NCBI GenBank assembly: GCA_026545765.1
Contig: CM048844.1
Coordinates: 5,699,524 to 5,763,523, forward strand
Source of the DNA: Plantago major
Lineage: Eukaryota > Streptophyta > Magnoliopsida > Lamiales > Plantaginaceae
Reading direction: 5' to 3'
DNA: 64,000 bases
How positions within the stretch are numbered: position 1 is the stretch's first letter; the number at the start of each line of letters is the position of its first letter. Made by a program: the position numbers and the translations under genes. Under the pieces are notes generated by a model, which was not told the DNA's origin, searched no databases, and saw only the letters and a program-made list of their open reading frames with translations. Shown one piece after another: positions 1 to 10,830 of the stretch.

Positions 1-1320
1 TGCTTGCCATCTAGCAAATATTTGTTTTGACGCCAAATTTTGTACATCTTTTGTCAAGACTTCTTTTGCTGCTTTACAATCAATTTTAAGTAAAAACTTT
101 TGGTTTAACAAATCATCTTGGAACTTGTTAATGCATAGGACTATTGAAAGTATTTATTTCTTAATAGTTGAATAATTTTGTTGTGCCCCTGACTTCTAAG
201 TACCAGAATGATATCTAATAATTGTTTCTTTATTATCAATAATTTGCTTAAGAATGCCTCCATACCCTAATTCAGATGCATCTGTTTGTACAATTTTAAG
301 AGTATTAGGGTGACAAATGGTTAAACAAGGAAGAGTTTTAATTGTTGTTTTTATTCTTTAACTTTCTCAGTATGTTTGTTTGTCCATATTGGCGGGTTAT
401 TTTTCTATCTTTCAAATAGGGTTTGCAAACTTGTCTTAGATTAGGATAAAAATCCCCTACATAATTCAAAGCTCCAAGGAACCTTTGTAATTGGGTTTTG
501 TCTCTAATTTCATCTGGGAACTTATCTCCATATTCCAAGGACCGTTGGATGGGTATAATAGTATTTTCATGAATTTGATGTCCTAGAAACCTTATGTTTA
601 CTTGAAATAATTTTATTTTTCTTGCAGAGACAACTAAACCATTTTCTTTTATAACTTTTAAGAAAATATTTAGGTGTTTCCAATGTTGTTCTATATCTTG
701 GCAAAAAACTAGAACATCATCTATGTAAACAATTGTAAAAGTGGTGCAGGGAGTGAATATATCATTCATGACCTTTTGAAATTCTGATGGAGCATTTTTT
801 AATCCACAGGGCATAGCACTCCACTCAAATTGTCCGAACGGAACAGTAAATGCTGTTTTATATTTATCTTTTTCTGAAATTTGTATTTGCCAGAATCCTG
901 ACTTCATGTCAAATTTAAAAATATTTTAGCAATATAAAGTCTTTTGAGCAAGTCGCTTTTGTTTGGAATCGTATATCTAATCCATTTGAGAACTTTGTTC
1001 AAAGCTTTGTAATTTATAACCAATCTAGGAGTTCCTCTTTCAAGTTCAGCATTTTTTTGTACATAAAATGCAGAACATGACCATGGTGATTTGCTAGGCC
1101 TTATGATCTTCATCTTTAGTAATTTTTAAATTTCTTTCTTACAATATTCTAATAATTTTTTATTCATTTGAATAGGCCTTGCTCTTGTAGGAATTTTACT
1201 TTCTTCAAAATCATTTTCATAAGGTAGGGTTACAATATGCTTTTTCCTATCCCAAAAAGCTATGAGAAATTCTGAACAAACTTCTTCTTCTATTTTCTTC
1301 TGATAAAGTAAAATTTGCCG
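1..1320 (-). pseudogene. Caulimovirid RT-RNase H region, broken
   Basis: Minus-strand blocks 1113-904 and 907-338 together cover the RT fingers and palm. The active site reads YIDD (complement of 716-727). The connection region carries the KTQLQRFLGALNY-type motif seen in pararetroviral polymerases. A +1/-1 shift near 925, in a T/A run, separates the two blocks, and there is a stop just upstream of 1113. The segment 1-337 corresponds to the RNase H region but is frame-shifted. Upstream (1114-1320) is the template-entry segment with an in-frame stop. A Ty3 RT is less likely because of the connection motif and the missing integrase. Confidence 0.75.
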
Positions 1321-2240
1321 CTAAAGAACTGGGCTTTTAATCTTTTCTTCAATTCTTTTATGGCTGAGTTCTTCTTGGAGATACATAATTTGTTTTTCCT
1401 TATTTTTTATCTTTTGAAAGATTCCAGTTTCTTGTAAAAGATTTACATCTCTACTTGTTACCGTATATTGGAATTGGAAAAGTATTTTCTTTCCAAAGAC
1501 CGTGGTTCCTACACCTTGGTTATCTACATGTAAAGGAAATAACATTTGTAAGAATGAGTTTCCTAAAATGACTTTGGTGTTCAAGTTTTTTATTAAAACA
1601 AAACTTGCTCGGAAACAAATTCCATCATTGCAAATGTGTGCACTTGAAAGTTTGTAATTTATCCTTAGGTTTGTTGCATCTGCTGTTGATAGCCTTTCTT
1701 TTGTTTTTTCAAAATATTTTGTGGGTATTAACCCTTCTTGTATGCAATTCATATATGCCCCACTGTCCATTAAGGCTATTGTTTCTAGGGTAAGTGTTCC
1801 TATAATAATTTTGATTTTGACATACCACCTTTGGTAGGTAATTTGTGATAGGGAATTTATAAATGATTCTTCATTATCTTTCTTATTTTCAATATTATCA
1901 GTATTGTTGGTAATGCTTTCTTCTTTTAATTCATCTTTTAATTTTAAATTAAAATATCTTGTTTCATTTCTTCGTTTTCTTGTCTTAATTGTCGCATTTC
2001 TGTTTAAACTTCCTTAATTTCACGTTGAATATCATTAACAGAGATGCTACTTGTCTTGTGGATATTGAATGTTTTTATCACATCTTTGAAATATGTTTTT
2101 TATTTATTTGAAGTAGAAGTTTCTTGTCCTTTTTCTAAAATCATATCCTTTAATTTTTTTAAATAATTATGTTTTTGTTGAGGGTCTTTTACCTGATCGA
2201 TCATTTCAAATATTAATTCATATTGACTTTGTTTTGTGAT
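1321..2240 (-). pseudogene. Caulimovirid aspartic protease and upstream linker, broken
   Basis: The minus-strand ORF 1770-1321 (149 aa) begins at the protease catalytic motif DSGAY. It continues with a region that aligns by eye with the protease of the two EPRV copies (shared EGLIPTKYF, VILG and HVDN blocks). A pepsin-like retroviral protease of this kind processes the viral polyprotein. The third motif residue differs from the DSGAD of the other copies. Positions 1819-2240 hold the linker before the protease, AT-rich with many stops, and it ends abruptly at the LTR of Tat1. Confidence 0.65.
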
Positions 2241-3140
2241 TGTTGAGGGGTAACACCTCGGACACTAACTAAACTATTACAAGCAACCTAGTCTAAGATC
2301 CGCCTCCTACTTGAAGTCCGAAACAGTACCTGTCCGAGCTAGAGTACCTGAAAGGACTAAGTGGGGGGGTTAGAATGGGTTGCCCAGATTGCGTATGTCA
2401 ATCCGGTAAGAGACTTTACTCAAGAGAGAGTTGGGAGCTCTCAATGTAATAGTTATGAGGAAGGATATTATGCTAAGAAAACTTATGACTTGGAGATTGT
2501 CACTTACCTTAAGGTCTTGGACCTTGTGCTATATTTATAATTATCATATGCTTATGAAGTGACTCATAAGATGATGCCAAGTGTATGCCTCAGATTTGGA
2601 CACCAATGCTACCTTCGACCCATGGCCCAATAGGGAACAGTAATCCAATACTAATTAATGGGTCTGGGAGGGTAGTTTGGACCTTTCCCTCTGAGAGTAT
2701 TGTTCCGCACGTTGGGTCCGTGCAACTCCTTCATACAGATCCGTCTGTTCGGTTGATCTGCCCTTGGGTAACTCTAGGAGTCCGAGCCTAGGGTTCCACG
2801 GAAGTATCTCAGTAGTTCTGTTATATACGTTTGGTCTTTAGGCGATGGTGGCATCTGAGATTTTCTCGTCCGGTCCGTTTAACATCCTAGGACTGACAGT
2901 TTGGAGTACTTGGAAGGACCATGTGACCTTTTGTCAGGTTCGAAAGTCATTCACCTACCTTAGTCAGACTTAGCTGAGATGGTATGTTGACTTGTAAATA
3001 CTAGTTGACCTGAGATGGTCTCCCTTAGGTCGGACCATTTGAATTTCAGACTAGCATTGGATTGGCTATCTCAGCCTCGATTCGCTCTAGGACACGCTCT
3101 ATGGCGCCTTTAACGGATTGGACACATGTCCGTATCAACA
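2241..3140 (-). repeat. LTR (3') of Tat1
   Basis: This 900-bp block starts TGTTGAGGGG and ends GTATCAACA, so on the minus strand it reads TGTTGATAC...CCTCAACA, the same termini as the LTRs of Tat2 at 41316 and 55494. It contains the same G/C homopolymer tract (around 2364). The sequence just right of it (3141-3165) is the reverse complement of the purine tract preceding the Tat2 3' LTR, so this is the 3' LTR of a minus-oriented element. The left flank is GTGAT; no matching distal LTR with GTGAT was found in the window. Small ORFs inside it are chance. Confidence 0.85.
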
Positions 3141-3744
3141 TATGTCCCCTAGTTTCCAAGTATCTTAGTAGAAGATAGTTGGTAACTATGAAAAGAACAA
3201 GTGTGTTGTGGAGCGTGTCCGAATCGTTAACTGGAAAGGAAAAAATCGTTTTTGTGGGATCCGTCATCCATGTTCTTAGGAATTCAATATATCTCTCCCC
3301 CCCTCCCCTTTCCTTTTCCTTCTACAGTCCGAGTTATGTAATAGCTTAGACTGTAGATGGAAAAGGTATTTGTATCCGAGATATATAGATCCGAGTACGG
3401 TTAGGATCTGAAGAAGTCCTCTGTGGAAGAGTGTCTAGGAAGCCATCCGTTGGGCCAAATATGTGGAATGATTCATTTGGGCTGATGAACATTTGCTCAA
3501 AAGGCCCAATATGTCATCTGTCCGGCCCACTGGATAGGATCTCGAAGGAACCGACGCGACCATTGGATTTGAGATGATCAACGGTGGGGATTGAAACTCG
3601 AGTGATATGACGTTTCTGAGAAGCATTAATTGGGGAGTACTGTCATTGCACCTTTTGTGAACCGGCGCAGTCATTGGATTAAAAAGATCAACGATTGAAA
3701 TTAAAATCCAGGTGATGCGACATTTCGACTTCCCCAATTGCCCC

Positions 3745-3753
3745 TATAAATAG
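3745..3753 (+). promoter_or_regulatory. TATA box of the Tat1 antisense gene
   Basis: TATAAATAG follows a C-rich stretch. It lies about 190 bp upstream of a GTAAGT donor (3937) and 720 bp upstream of the ATG at 4466. Tat2 has CTATAAATAG at the matching place (complement of 54831-54840). Conservation in two diverged copies supports a real promoter directed opposite to gag-pol. Confidence 0.6.
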
Positions 3754-3936
3754 TTACCTAATATGTCGCTTTCACACTATAGCCACCTCGAATACTCAGA
3801 GCGATTCTCAAGCAATCCGAGCAATTCGAGCAACTAAAACTTCGTAAAATCTTGCACTTTCCACCTCAGATCTGCACTCTCGGAGAGCTAGCAAGGCTTC
3901 GCCGTCCGTCCTAACTTACCAAGTCGACTTTATCAA

Positions 3937-4464
3937 GTAAGTATGCCTTGATTCTTCCTGAAGTTTTTCTTTGTTATAATATGCTTGCTTCACGCTTGTG
4001 TGCTTCTCCCCTGTTCGACTATCTGCTTGTTGAGTCCGTGGTTGTAAATGCTGCTAGTGGTAGATTCCAGTAGTTTACTTAGTTGGAATACTCTTCCAGT
4101 GTGCTATAGTATAATCTCCTTCACTGGCAACTTGTGAACCGTCTTGTATATTATGTCCAATGTAACCAAAATCCGATGATACATGCTTGTTTAGTGATGT
4201 GATGGTGCCCATTGGCATATAGTCTTTCGTAAGTTGTTCCTATTAATGTGCTGCGTAGAGTAGATGATAGTGCCCATGACACGTCTTTGTGTGCCATGTT
4301 TAGTACACATAGTATTATGAGACTGTGTTCCATGCAGAAAATCTGATAAAGTAGGAAAATCTGGTAAAGTAGGACTTCCTCGGACCTCTCGACTTAATAA
4401 GATATCTAAATGAACTCTCAGACAATCACAATTGCCGTTTCTGATCCGTTTCCTTCTGCCCTAG
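3937..4464 (+). other. Intron in the 5' leader of the Tat1 antisense gene
   Basis: The segment runs from a GTAAGT donor at 3937 to an acceptor with a pyrimidine tract ending CTAG at 4464. The start ATG follows one base later. Tat2 has the same arrangement: donor at 54671 and acceptor at 54402 on the minus strand, again with one G before ATG. The length is 528 bp here and 270 bp in Tat2. Confidence 0.6.
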
Positions 4465-5815
4465 GATGTCCGGGAGCGATAGTCAGAACCATCACGAGGC
4501 TCAAGGTTACGATGATGGAGTCAACTTGGGGACTGAGTCCGTGGACGTAACCACATCCGTAGGAGACTACCTGGTCGTGGAGCTCGTGTCTTCTAGGGAC
4601 TCTGACACTGGACAAAGGGTCCGTGGTGCAGCAGAGACTCAGCCTGACGTGGCAGTGGGCTAGGGAGATGTTGCTAGGACTAGGTCGCTATTCCAATCTC
4701 GGACCATAGGTGGTGTTAGGCCGTCCGTTGGTCCGAATGAACCTCGGACTGAGCAGGGAGGCGATAGTGGTCCGGAGGCGGATGATGTAGAAATGTTTGA
4801 AGCTGGTGTAGAGGACCGTGTCGTGGTGGAAAAAGGTCCGACCAACCCAAGTATGTCCGGGAGACCGGAAGGTGGTGAAGAGCAGGAGGAAGATGGTGAA
4901 GAAGAGGAGGATGATGAGGAGGAAGAGGAGGAAGCTTCTCCAGCTGCTCGCCCACGAAGACGCACTGGGCGTCGAATTGTGTTGCATCCTGGGGTGTCCG
5001 CTCAATCCAATCTTCCGCTGATTGAGGGTCGTGGGGCCAAGGCGGCGCGAATCAAATTCTCTCGTCATGCGTCCGCCGTTGTGATAGCGGATGAATACGG
5101 AGAGTTGAATGCGGATGGGCTGCTCCCTACTTGTCCGTCTAAAGTAAAGCCTGAAGACATTCCTGAGTGGAGGCGGAAGTGGGAGATTCCGGAGTCCGTT
5201 GAGATCATGGTTCCAGAGCCCGGGCATGCCTTTTACAATCTGCCCGCCGGATATATGTGTGTGCACGAAGTGGCCTTTGCTTGTGGGTGGAAGATCCCTA
5301 TTGCGCCCGAGCTGAAGCATATTCTGAACCATATCGGGATCGGTCCGAGCCAGGTTATCCCAAGTCTTTGGGTAACCTTATATGTTTTGCTATGTTTTGT
5401 AAAAAGAAGGGGCAGCCTGTGAATTTTGAGAACTTCAGGCAGCTCTTCCATGTTGCTTTTAGTCCGGGGAGTCCCCTGTTTTATACCTTTGTAAATAGGA
5501 AACCCTACAACTTCATTTCCGACTCCATTTCTTCTTTGGGGTCGAAGTGGTGGGATAAATACATTTTGGTGCGGATGGCCCTGAAGCCTGGTATGTCTGC
5601 GAGGAGGCGAGAGCAGTGAGGGATGCCAAAAAAGTTCTTAAGGGAGAGTATTCCGGAATGGCACCCCCTTCCGAAGAATGTGGCTCCGTGGGTGGTGGAG
5701 ATCCATAAGAAGAACGATCCACCTACGTATCCTTTCCACGGATTGATCTGTCAGCCGTTGCTCTACTTGTGCGGACTGACATATGTCGTGGAAGTTGGGG
5801 GAAAGACTGATTTCA

Positions 5816-5945
5816 GTAAGGATCCTTAACTTAGGATTTATGTTTTCCTTTCTTTTGAATGCCTTGTCATGAATTTTCATTTCCGAGATTCCTGTTATTC
5901 CCCCTTTATGTATTCGTGGCTGACACTTTTAATTTTGTTGTGTAG
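5816..5945 (+). other. Intron 1 of the Tat1 antisense gene
   Basis: GTAAGG donor at 5816 and TTGTTGTGTAG acceptor ending 5945 (130 bp). Splicing joins one base (A) to CT, giving a Thr codon and keeping frame into exon 2. The Tat2 gene has an intron at the same place with the same phase and the same split codon (52809-52928, complement). Confidence 0.7.
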
Positions 5946-6432
5946 CTCACTCGTTTGATTATATCATGTCGACCCTCCGCGAGAAGAAGAGACAGCAGAG
6001 GGAGCAGCAAGCCCTTGAGCTTGCTACTACCCAAAGGGCCAAGATCATCAACACGTCCGTAAGTCATCCTATGGCGGACCCAAAAACTACGGTGGTGTTT
6101 GCGACGGAGGAGGAGAGACGGAATAAGGCGGATGAGGATCCGCAAGTCTTGGTGGTGCCTGACAAAGGCAAAGGTCCCGCAACCCGCAGCACTACTGCCT
6201 CAAAGCCTCCGGCCTCTTCTACATCCGCGCCACAGCGGGATGTGTTGATGCGAGATACCATTACCTCGGGGAGGAAAAGGAGAGCAACCTCGGAGGCCTC
6301 TCTTGCAGCGAAGAGGCAGCAACTTTCCGCTATTCTGCCATCCGACAAACTGCTCTCAACAAGGAATATGAGCGGGCTCGCGAACTCCCTGAGGTTGACC
6401 GGGTTGGAGAGCTCCATGAGCTGTACCAGAGG

Positions 6433-6513
6433 GTAAGTAACTTGTTCATGCTTTCCTTGCCATGTTCTCAGTATGATAGAAATATAACTTGTATCTATGC
6501 GGACTTCCTGCAG
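6433..6513 (+). other. Intron 2 of the Tat1 antisense gene
   Basis: GTAAGT donor at 6433 and CTGCAG acceptor ending 6513 (81 bp). Phase 0: it joins ...HELYQR to LGCFVKA in frame. Tat2 has a phase-0 intron at the homologous site (52258-52341, complement). Confidence 0.7.
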
Positions 6514-7133
6514 CTCGGATGCTTTGTCAAGGCCATGCAGTGGAAGGCTATTGATCGGACCACTATTGAAGAGGACCTGCATAAGGTCATGGCTACATCC
6601 GCGGATGAGGCGGAGAAGGTGAAGCAGGCGGAGGCCGAGCTGAAGAAGAAGGATGAGCTCATTGCCAAGTTGAAGGGCAACTGGGAACAAGCCAGGGCAG
6701 ACGTACAATGGCAGGAGCACTTCATTGATTCGTCAATGAACGCTTTCCTGGAGTCCAAAGATTCCCTGATGGAGGACCTTCAGTTCGCCCGTCTTGAAGC
6801 AGGGAGGGATTTCATGAAGTCCGATTCCTTCAAGTTTTTCATGGCGGACAAGTCCGACACCTCCCGCTTGGATGGGTTTTCATCCGCCATCGGCCAGCTG
6901 CAGGCCAAGGGACTACTTCCGCAGAACTTCGATTGGAAGTCGGAAGGATTAAATCCTTCCACGGATGCTAATGGAGTGGAGGTCCCAGTGGACAATGTGT
7001 CGGATGAACGGTTGACTGCATGTGAATTTGCGGAGCTGGTCACCAAGGAAGGTGAGATCGACATCAGGAACGGCAGAACTTTTCTCCCGAAGTGTGTCCC
7101 GGATGCCATTGGGAAGGTCTGCTTCATGCCTTT

Positions 7134-8001
7134 TGTTAGAACGTAGGATCCCGGATTGGTACTTAGAACAAGAACAATAGACAATGTTGACAACAATGTT
7201 GTTCAACAATGTCTTCAACATAGTAAACAACAAGCAGCAGATGAATATGAATGAAACTTCTATTACCAAGCCAACAATATATAAATATGTTGGCCGCGCC
7301 TTTAGGCAAAATATCTACTGACAGGAAAAGTAGATCTAATCAACTAGGTTTAATATAATTACAGATGATTGATTAAACAACCAAAACTAGCCCTAGAAGA
7401 ACTAACAGTAAAAGCTATTCTAGGTCGATGTTTGAAAGAGTTATTTCAACAATGAAAACTCTTAGACAAACTCCAAAGCTAGCAGAAAACAAGAAGCCTA
7501 AACTCTTTAATAAAATCTTGATAGACAACCAAGAAAAGCTTAACAATTGCTCAGTTGAGTCCTTGTATATATACTTGAGATATCGACAGCATCCAAGTCG
7601 AAAGGCAATAGGATCTCAGCAGGGGCAATAGAATCTCGGCAAAGGCAATTTCCTTTTTCTTGTTTTCTTCAATATATGCATAGAAGGAATTTTCCATATT
7701 TTGATTCTTCATAAAATATATTCCTTCTCGCTTTCACCACAAGTTGTTCTTTTTCCTTAAATCATCTCTTGTTCGATTTGTAAATACTTCCAGTCCAAGT
7801 TTCCTATCCAATGTGCTTTGTTCTTGATGTCGACTGCAATTTTATATCTTCAATGTTATGCCAGCATTGAATTCTATCCTGTCACAATGTTATACAACAT
7901 TGGTAGTCCTGCAGCTTCACAAACAACAACAACAAACACAAACTTGGAACTGATTATTGAAAGACAAGATTATCAAAATACAAGTGCGTACTGCACTTTC
8001 A
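7134..8001 (-). repeat. 3' LTR of the copia element
   Basis: 868 bp, bounded by TGTTAGA at the left and GCACTTTCA at the right (minus-strand ends TGAAAGTGC and TCTAACA). The part 7417-8001 matches 22281-22864 with roughly 2-3% differences counted by eye, suggesting a fairly recent insertion. It contains several CAACATTG-type short repeats. Confidence 0.85.
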
Positions 8002-8240
8002 ATCTCCCCCTTAATCTTAGTCTTTCATCACAAAACAAAACAAGAGGTTAGTAGAAACATAACTAAGAACAACTTAAGAGCTAATCTCCCCCTTAATCAG
8101 ATAGCTAAGATAATCTCCCCCTTAATCAGACAGCTAAGATAATTTGTAGAGTATTTAACATATTACAGACCCAAAATGAATAGAAATTGTTCAGTACTGA
8201 AGCAAATTTAAAAATTTCAAGTATCTATTCTCCCCCTTTT
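8002..8240 (-). promoter_or_regulatory. Multiple polypurine tracts upstream of the 3' LTR
   Basis: On the minus strand the motif AAGGGGGAG occurs next to the LTR (8003-8011), twice within a 29-bp direct repeat (8086-8114 and 8115-8143), and as a variant at 8230-8240. Repeated polypurine tracts before the 3' LTR are a known Sirevirus hallmark; they prime plus-strand DNA synthesis. Confidence 0.65.
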
Positions 8241-10235
8241 TGTGAGGAACGAAAAGATACAAGAGTGCTTCTGAACTTCAGATTGTTAGAGATCTGCTCA
8301 TCAAGTCCTTTGATTTGCTCCAGAATCAGCTTGTCCTGATCAGTTTGGGTACCTGCAGAAAGAGTTTCAATGCTAGGGATCAATGTTGAACCAACATGTA
8401 GGCCAACATTGGAGCGTTGAAAGCGGCGACCAGTAACTTTCTGGTGCATCAGGCATTACTGTGGAAGAGGAATATTCTCCTCCACATCCATGTCCACAGG
8501 AACTTCAGGATCCACCCATGGAAGATCACAGATCCTGTCATGTGTTTCCAGCAGTTGCTTGGTGACTGTGATGGATTTGAAGTTGGAATGATAAACATCA
8601 TTAGCTTTGACCTCAATACCCTGCAACTGAAGGACTGCAAAGATGGTGGGTGGGAGAATCAATTGGCCTCTGATCCCTCTATTCTTCGAATTCTCTAGGT
8701 GCTTGAGAATCCTTTCTCCCAGATTGACATTGTAGCCCATTTTGATCCTGTATAGCAACATGGCTGCCTCTTGACTGAGCTTGTTGTTGTTGGAAGATGG
8801 TAGCCAGTTGTACAAGTAGATCCTGGCAAGAACAGAGACTAGAGAACAACAATATTTCAAGTCCAAAGTCCCACTAGGCCAAGATTGTAGTTTTCCTGCA
8901 GTTAGCTCCCTAGCAATCTCATCCATAGTCACCTCTACAGGGGTCTCAACCTCATCCCTATTTCTATGCAGCATAGTATTGATATCCTTAGAATTCAAGA
9001 AAAATACATCACCCCTAAGATACACACAGTGATGTTTACCATGCCCTTCAACACCAAAATTCTCAGATAAATGTGCATAGAATTCTTTGATGATTTCAGG
9101 AACAAAGGTAGCATATTGGGTAACAGGATGATAGAGGTTCCTTTTCTTCAGGTAAGCAACTAAGTTATACTCTTCAAATGAATCCTCTTTGATTACCTTC
9201 TCAACATCCATTGCATTATTTTTGATTTTCTCATATTTTTCTAGGTTCTTGTCAGCATAGAATAAATGGAAGACTGCATCTTCATCCCAATCAGAACCAT
9301 CTACATAAACAGGTTCAGAGGTTAGATCATTTACCTCAGGATCTTCAATCTGATCTTCTCCAAGAATGACATCCTCATCATCAAGTGATTCATCTTCATA
9401 CTCTTCCTCTGCTTCAGCCTCATAGTCATCAGAGTCATCTGAGCTTTCATCGGCATTGCTCAGATCTTCTTCATCAATCATTGACATCCTCAGAGTCATC
9501 TTCCGTTTCTGGCTCATAATCCTCCAGATCATCAGAGCTTTCATCATTCACTTCATTGTTATTATCATGAGCAGCCGATGTTGAAACAACATCCTCATCT
9601 ACATTCATAGGGTCGCTTTTAGTTTTCTCAGAGTCATCTGACTTCCAATCTTCCACAACAACTGGTTCAGTAGTAGGCTCGTTTGCGGGCTTCTCAACAT
9701 GTTCAAAGTGCATGCTGGTCTGATTCTCATCACCATTCCGACCATCAGTAGCCTTTTCCTCTGTTTTTTCAGCTTGTTGCACATCATCCTTCTCAACAGA
9801 TGAAGGGTTTTGGGGGTTTTCTCCCAGATCTGCATGTTGAACTTCAGTATGTTCAACATCTTTCCCAGCATCCTCCATGGGAGTATCTTTCTCTACCCCC
9901 ATTGGGCTTTCATCATCATCCCTCAGATCCTTTGGCAGGTCGACCGGCGCAGTTTTCAAATTAACAAGGGTTTCTGCACCAAATTGAGAAGGGTTTGATG
10001 GTGAAGACTCGGTTTGGGGTTTTTCGGGTTGAGTAGGTGATGTTGGAGATGGAGATGGTGGTTTTGGTATTGGAGATGGGGATTTTTCAACACCCTCTTC
10101 CGATCCCTCACTTACCTCGTAGACAGGAATCTCGAAATCGGCCGGTTCTGCACGGATGGGGAGAGGGTATGCTTGCTCCCCCTCAGGTTTTTGCAATGAA
10201 AAACCAGGCAAGACGGGTTTTGTTGGAGAAGACAT
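8225..10235 (-). pseudogene. Env-like extra ORF of the Sirevirus-like element, frameshifted
   Basis: Starts at 10235 with MSSPTKP. The N-terminal about 270 residues are Pro-, Ser-, Glu- and Asp-rich and low complexity. A frameshift between 9547 and 9474 leads into a 363-aa frame: an acidic tract, then a folded domain with EFYAHLSE, VYLRGDVFF and SWPSG blocks. I assign this to the 'putative plant transposon protein' family (Transposase_32-like, from memory). A stop near 8456 separates a C-terminal segment (8449-8225) that looks like a short coiled coil. I see no convincing signal peptide or membrane segment, so 'env-like' refers to position only. The role is unknown. Confidence 0.65.
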
Positions 10236-10673
10236 AGTTCAGATTAGTAAGTGCAGAGATGAAGGAGGATGAGCGGGAGAAGAATTTGTTTGAGAGTGAC
10301 AGGTGAATAGTGTGAAGAAGGTGAGAAGTTTTTGTTTTAATCGCGGCTTGGGAGTAGTAAAAAACTACTTTTTGGTAATGATTGTGGTTTAGGTGGGCAG
10401 CAGTTTTAATGAGTGGTGGAGAAGTGGGCTAATGAGATGGAGTAATATGGTTATTATGGTTGGAGGATTGTGTTTTTGGTTTGGTTTGCTTCATAGATCA
10501 TAAACATATATATCAAAGCACAAACCAAGATCTATACACAACTGTTAATATGAGATTAAGGAAAGCAAATGAAAACCGTATCAATTAGGTCAATCATGAA
10601 GAAGATTCTCAATACTCAACTTAGGGAGGTACATTTTTGGTTTGGGAAACAAATCAGGATCAAGTATGAGTAA
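10236..10673. other. Non-coding copia internal sequence upstream of the env-like ORF
   Basis: AT- and G-rich sequence on the minus-strand 5' side of the env-like ORF. No ORF worth calling and no clear TATA box. It probably holds the promoter or splice acceptor used for the extra ORF, which is inference from position. Confidence 0.4.
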
Positions 10674-10827
10674 GGCTCTGTTCTTTTCAACTGAAATTCT
10701 TCGAATCGAATCGAACTAAATTGAATCGAATCGAATTGTAGTATAAAATATAACTAAGCTGGCGAGGAAATCGAATGGAATCAGGCCCATCGAATCGAAG
10801 GAGTTTTCAGTTGAAGAGAACAGAGCC
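10674..10827. mobile_element. Tourist-type MITE (PIF/Harbinger-like), 154 bp
   Basis: Terminal inverted repeats begin GGCTCTGTTCTTTTCAACTG on the left and end with the near-perfect reverse complement on the right. The flanking duplication is TAA (10671-10673 and 10828-10830). A 3-bp TAA target and GG-starting ends fit Tourist MITEs. The inside is repeats of GAATC. No coding capacity. Confidence 0.75.
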
Positions 10828-10830
10828 TAA

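Larger units (their letters stand above)
1..2240 (-). mobile_element. Endogenous caulimovirid fragment A, diverged from the two later copies
   Basis: Reading the minus strand from 2240 to 1 gives the order polyprotein linker, aspartic protease, reverse transcriptase, start of RNase H. This is the order in a caulimovirid polyprotein, and there is no integrase. It resembles the two copies at 31.6-39.0 kb and 39.4-62.3 kb but differs at many residues in protease and RT, so I read it as another species or an older lineage. It is cut at 2240/2241 by the Tat1 LTR and runs off the left edge of the window. It contains several stops and frameshifts and is clearly dead. Confidence 0.8.
4466..7133 (+). 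pseudogene. Tat1 antisense accessory gene (gypsy-type transposon protein), exons 1-3
   Basis: Exon 1 (4466-5815) encodes an acidic Ser/Glu-rich N-terminus starting MSGSDSQN, then a conserved domain with LPTCPSKV, HAFYNLPAGYM, GLICQPL and similar blocks. I assign this to the 'putative gypsy type transposon' family (PF04195, from memory). Exon 2 (5946-6432) is basic and low-complexity. Exon 3 (6514-7133) is a predicted coiled coil that continues after the copia insertion at 22870-23103. Breaks: stop at 4661, frameshift near 5360, stop at 5617-5619, frameshift near 6335. Introns are at 5816-5945 (phase 1) and 6433-6513 (phase 0). The function of this family is unknown to me; antisense extra ORFs are known in Tat-lineage elements. 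The Tat2 copy is at 51.2-54.4 kb. Confidence 0.7.

Noticed and set aside
2585..3267. Small ORFs inside the Tat1 LTR
   Set aside because: LTR sequence; no matching ORF in the other LTRs of the family.
4660..4965. Minus-strand Ser-rich and Leu/His-rich ORFs around 4660-5332
   Set aside because: They mirror the Glu-rich coding strand of the Tat1 antisense gene; the plus frame has the conserved domain.
5638..7269. Several long minus-strand ORFs (6064-6720, 6780-7196 and others)
   Set aside because: Complement of the antisense-gene exons; no conserved motif, and the introns conserved in Tat2 support the plus strand.
7428..7631. ORF starting MFERVIS, repeated at 22291
   Set aside because: Repeated because it lies in the copia LTR; no protein similarity and truncated LTR context.
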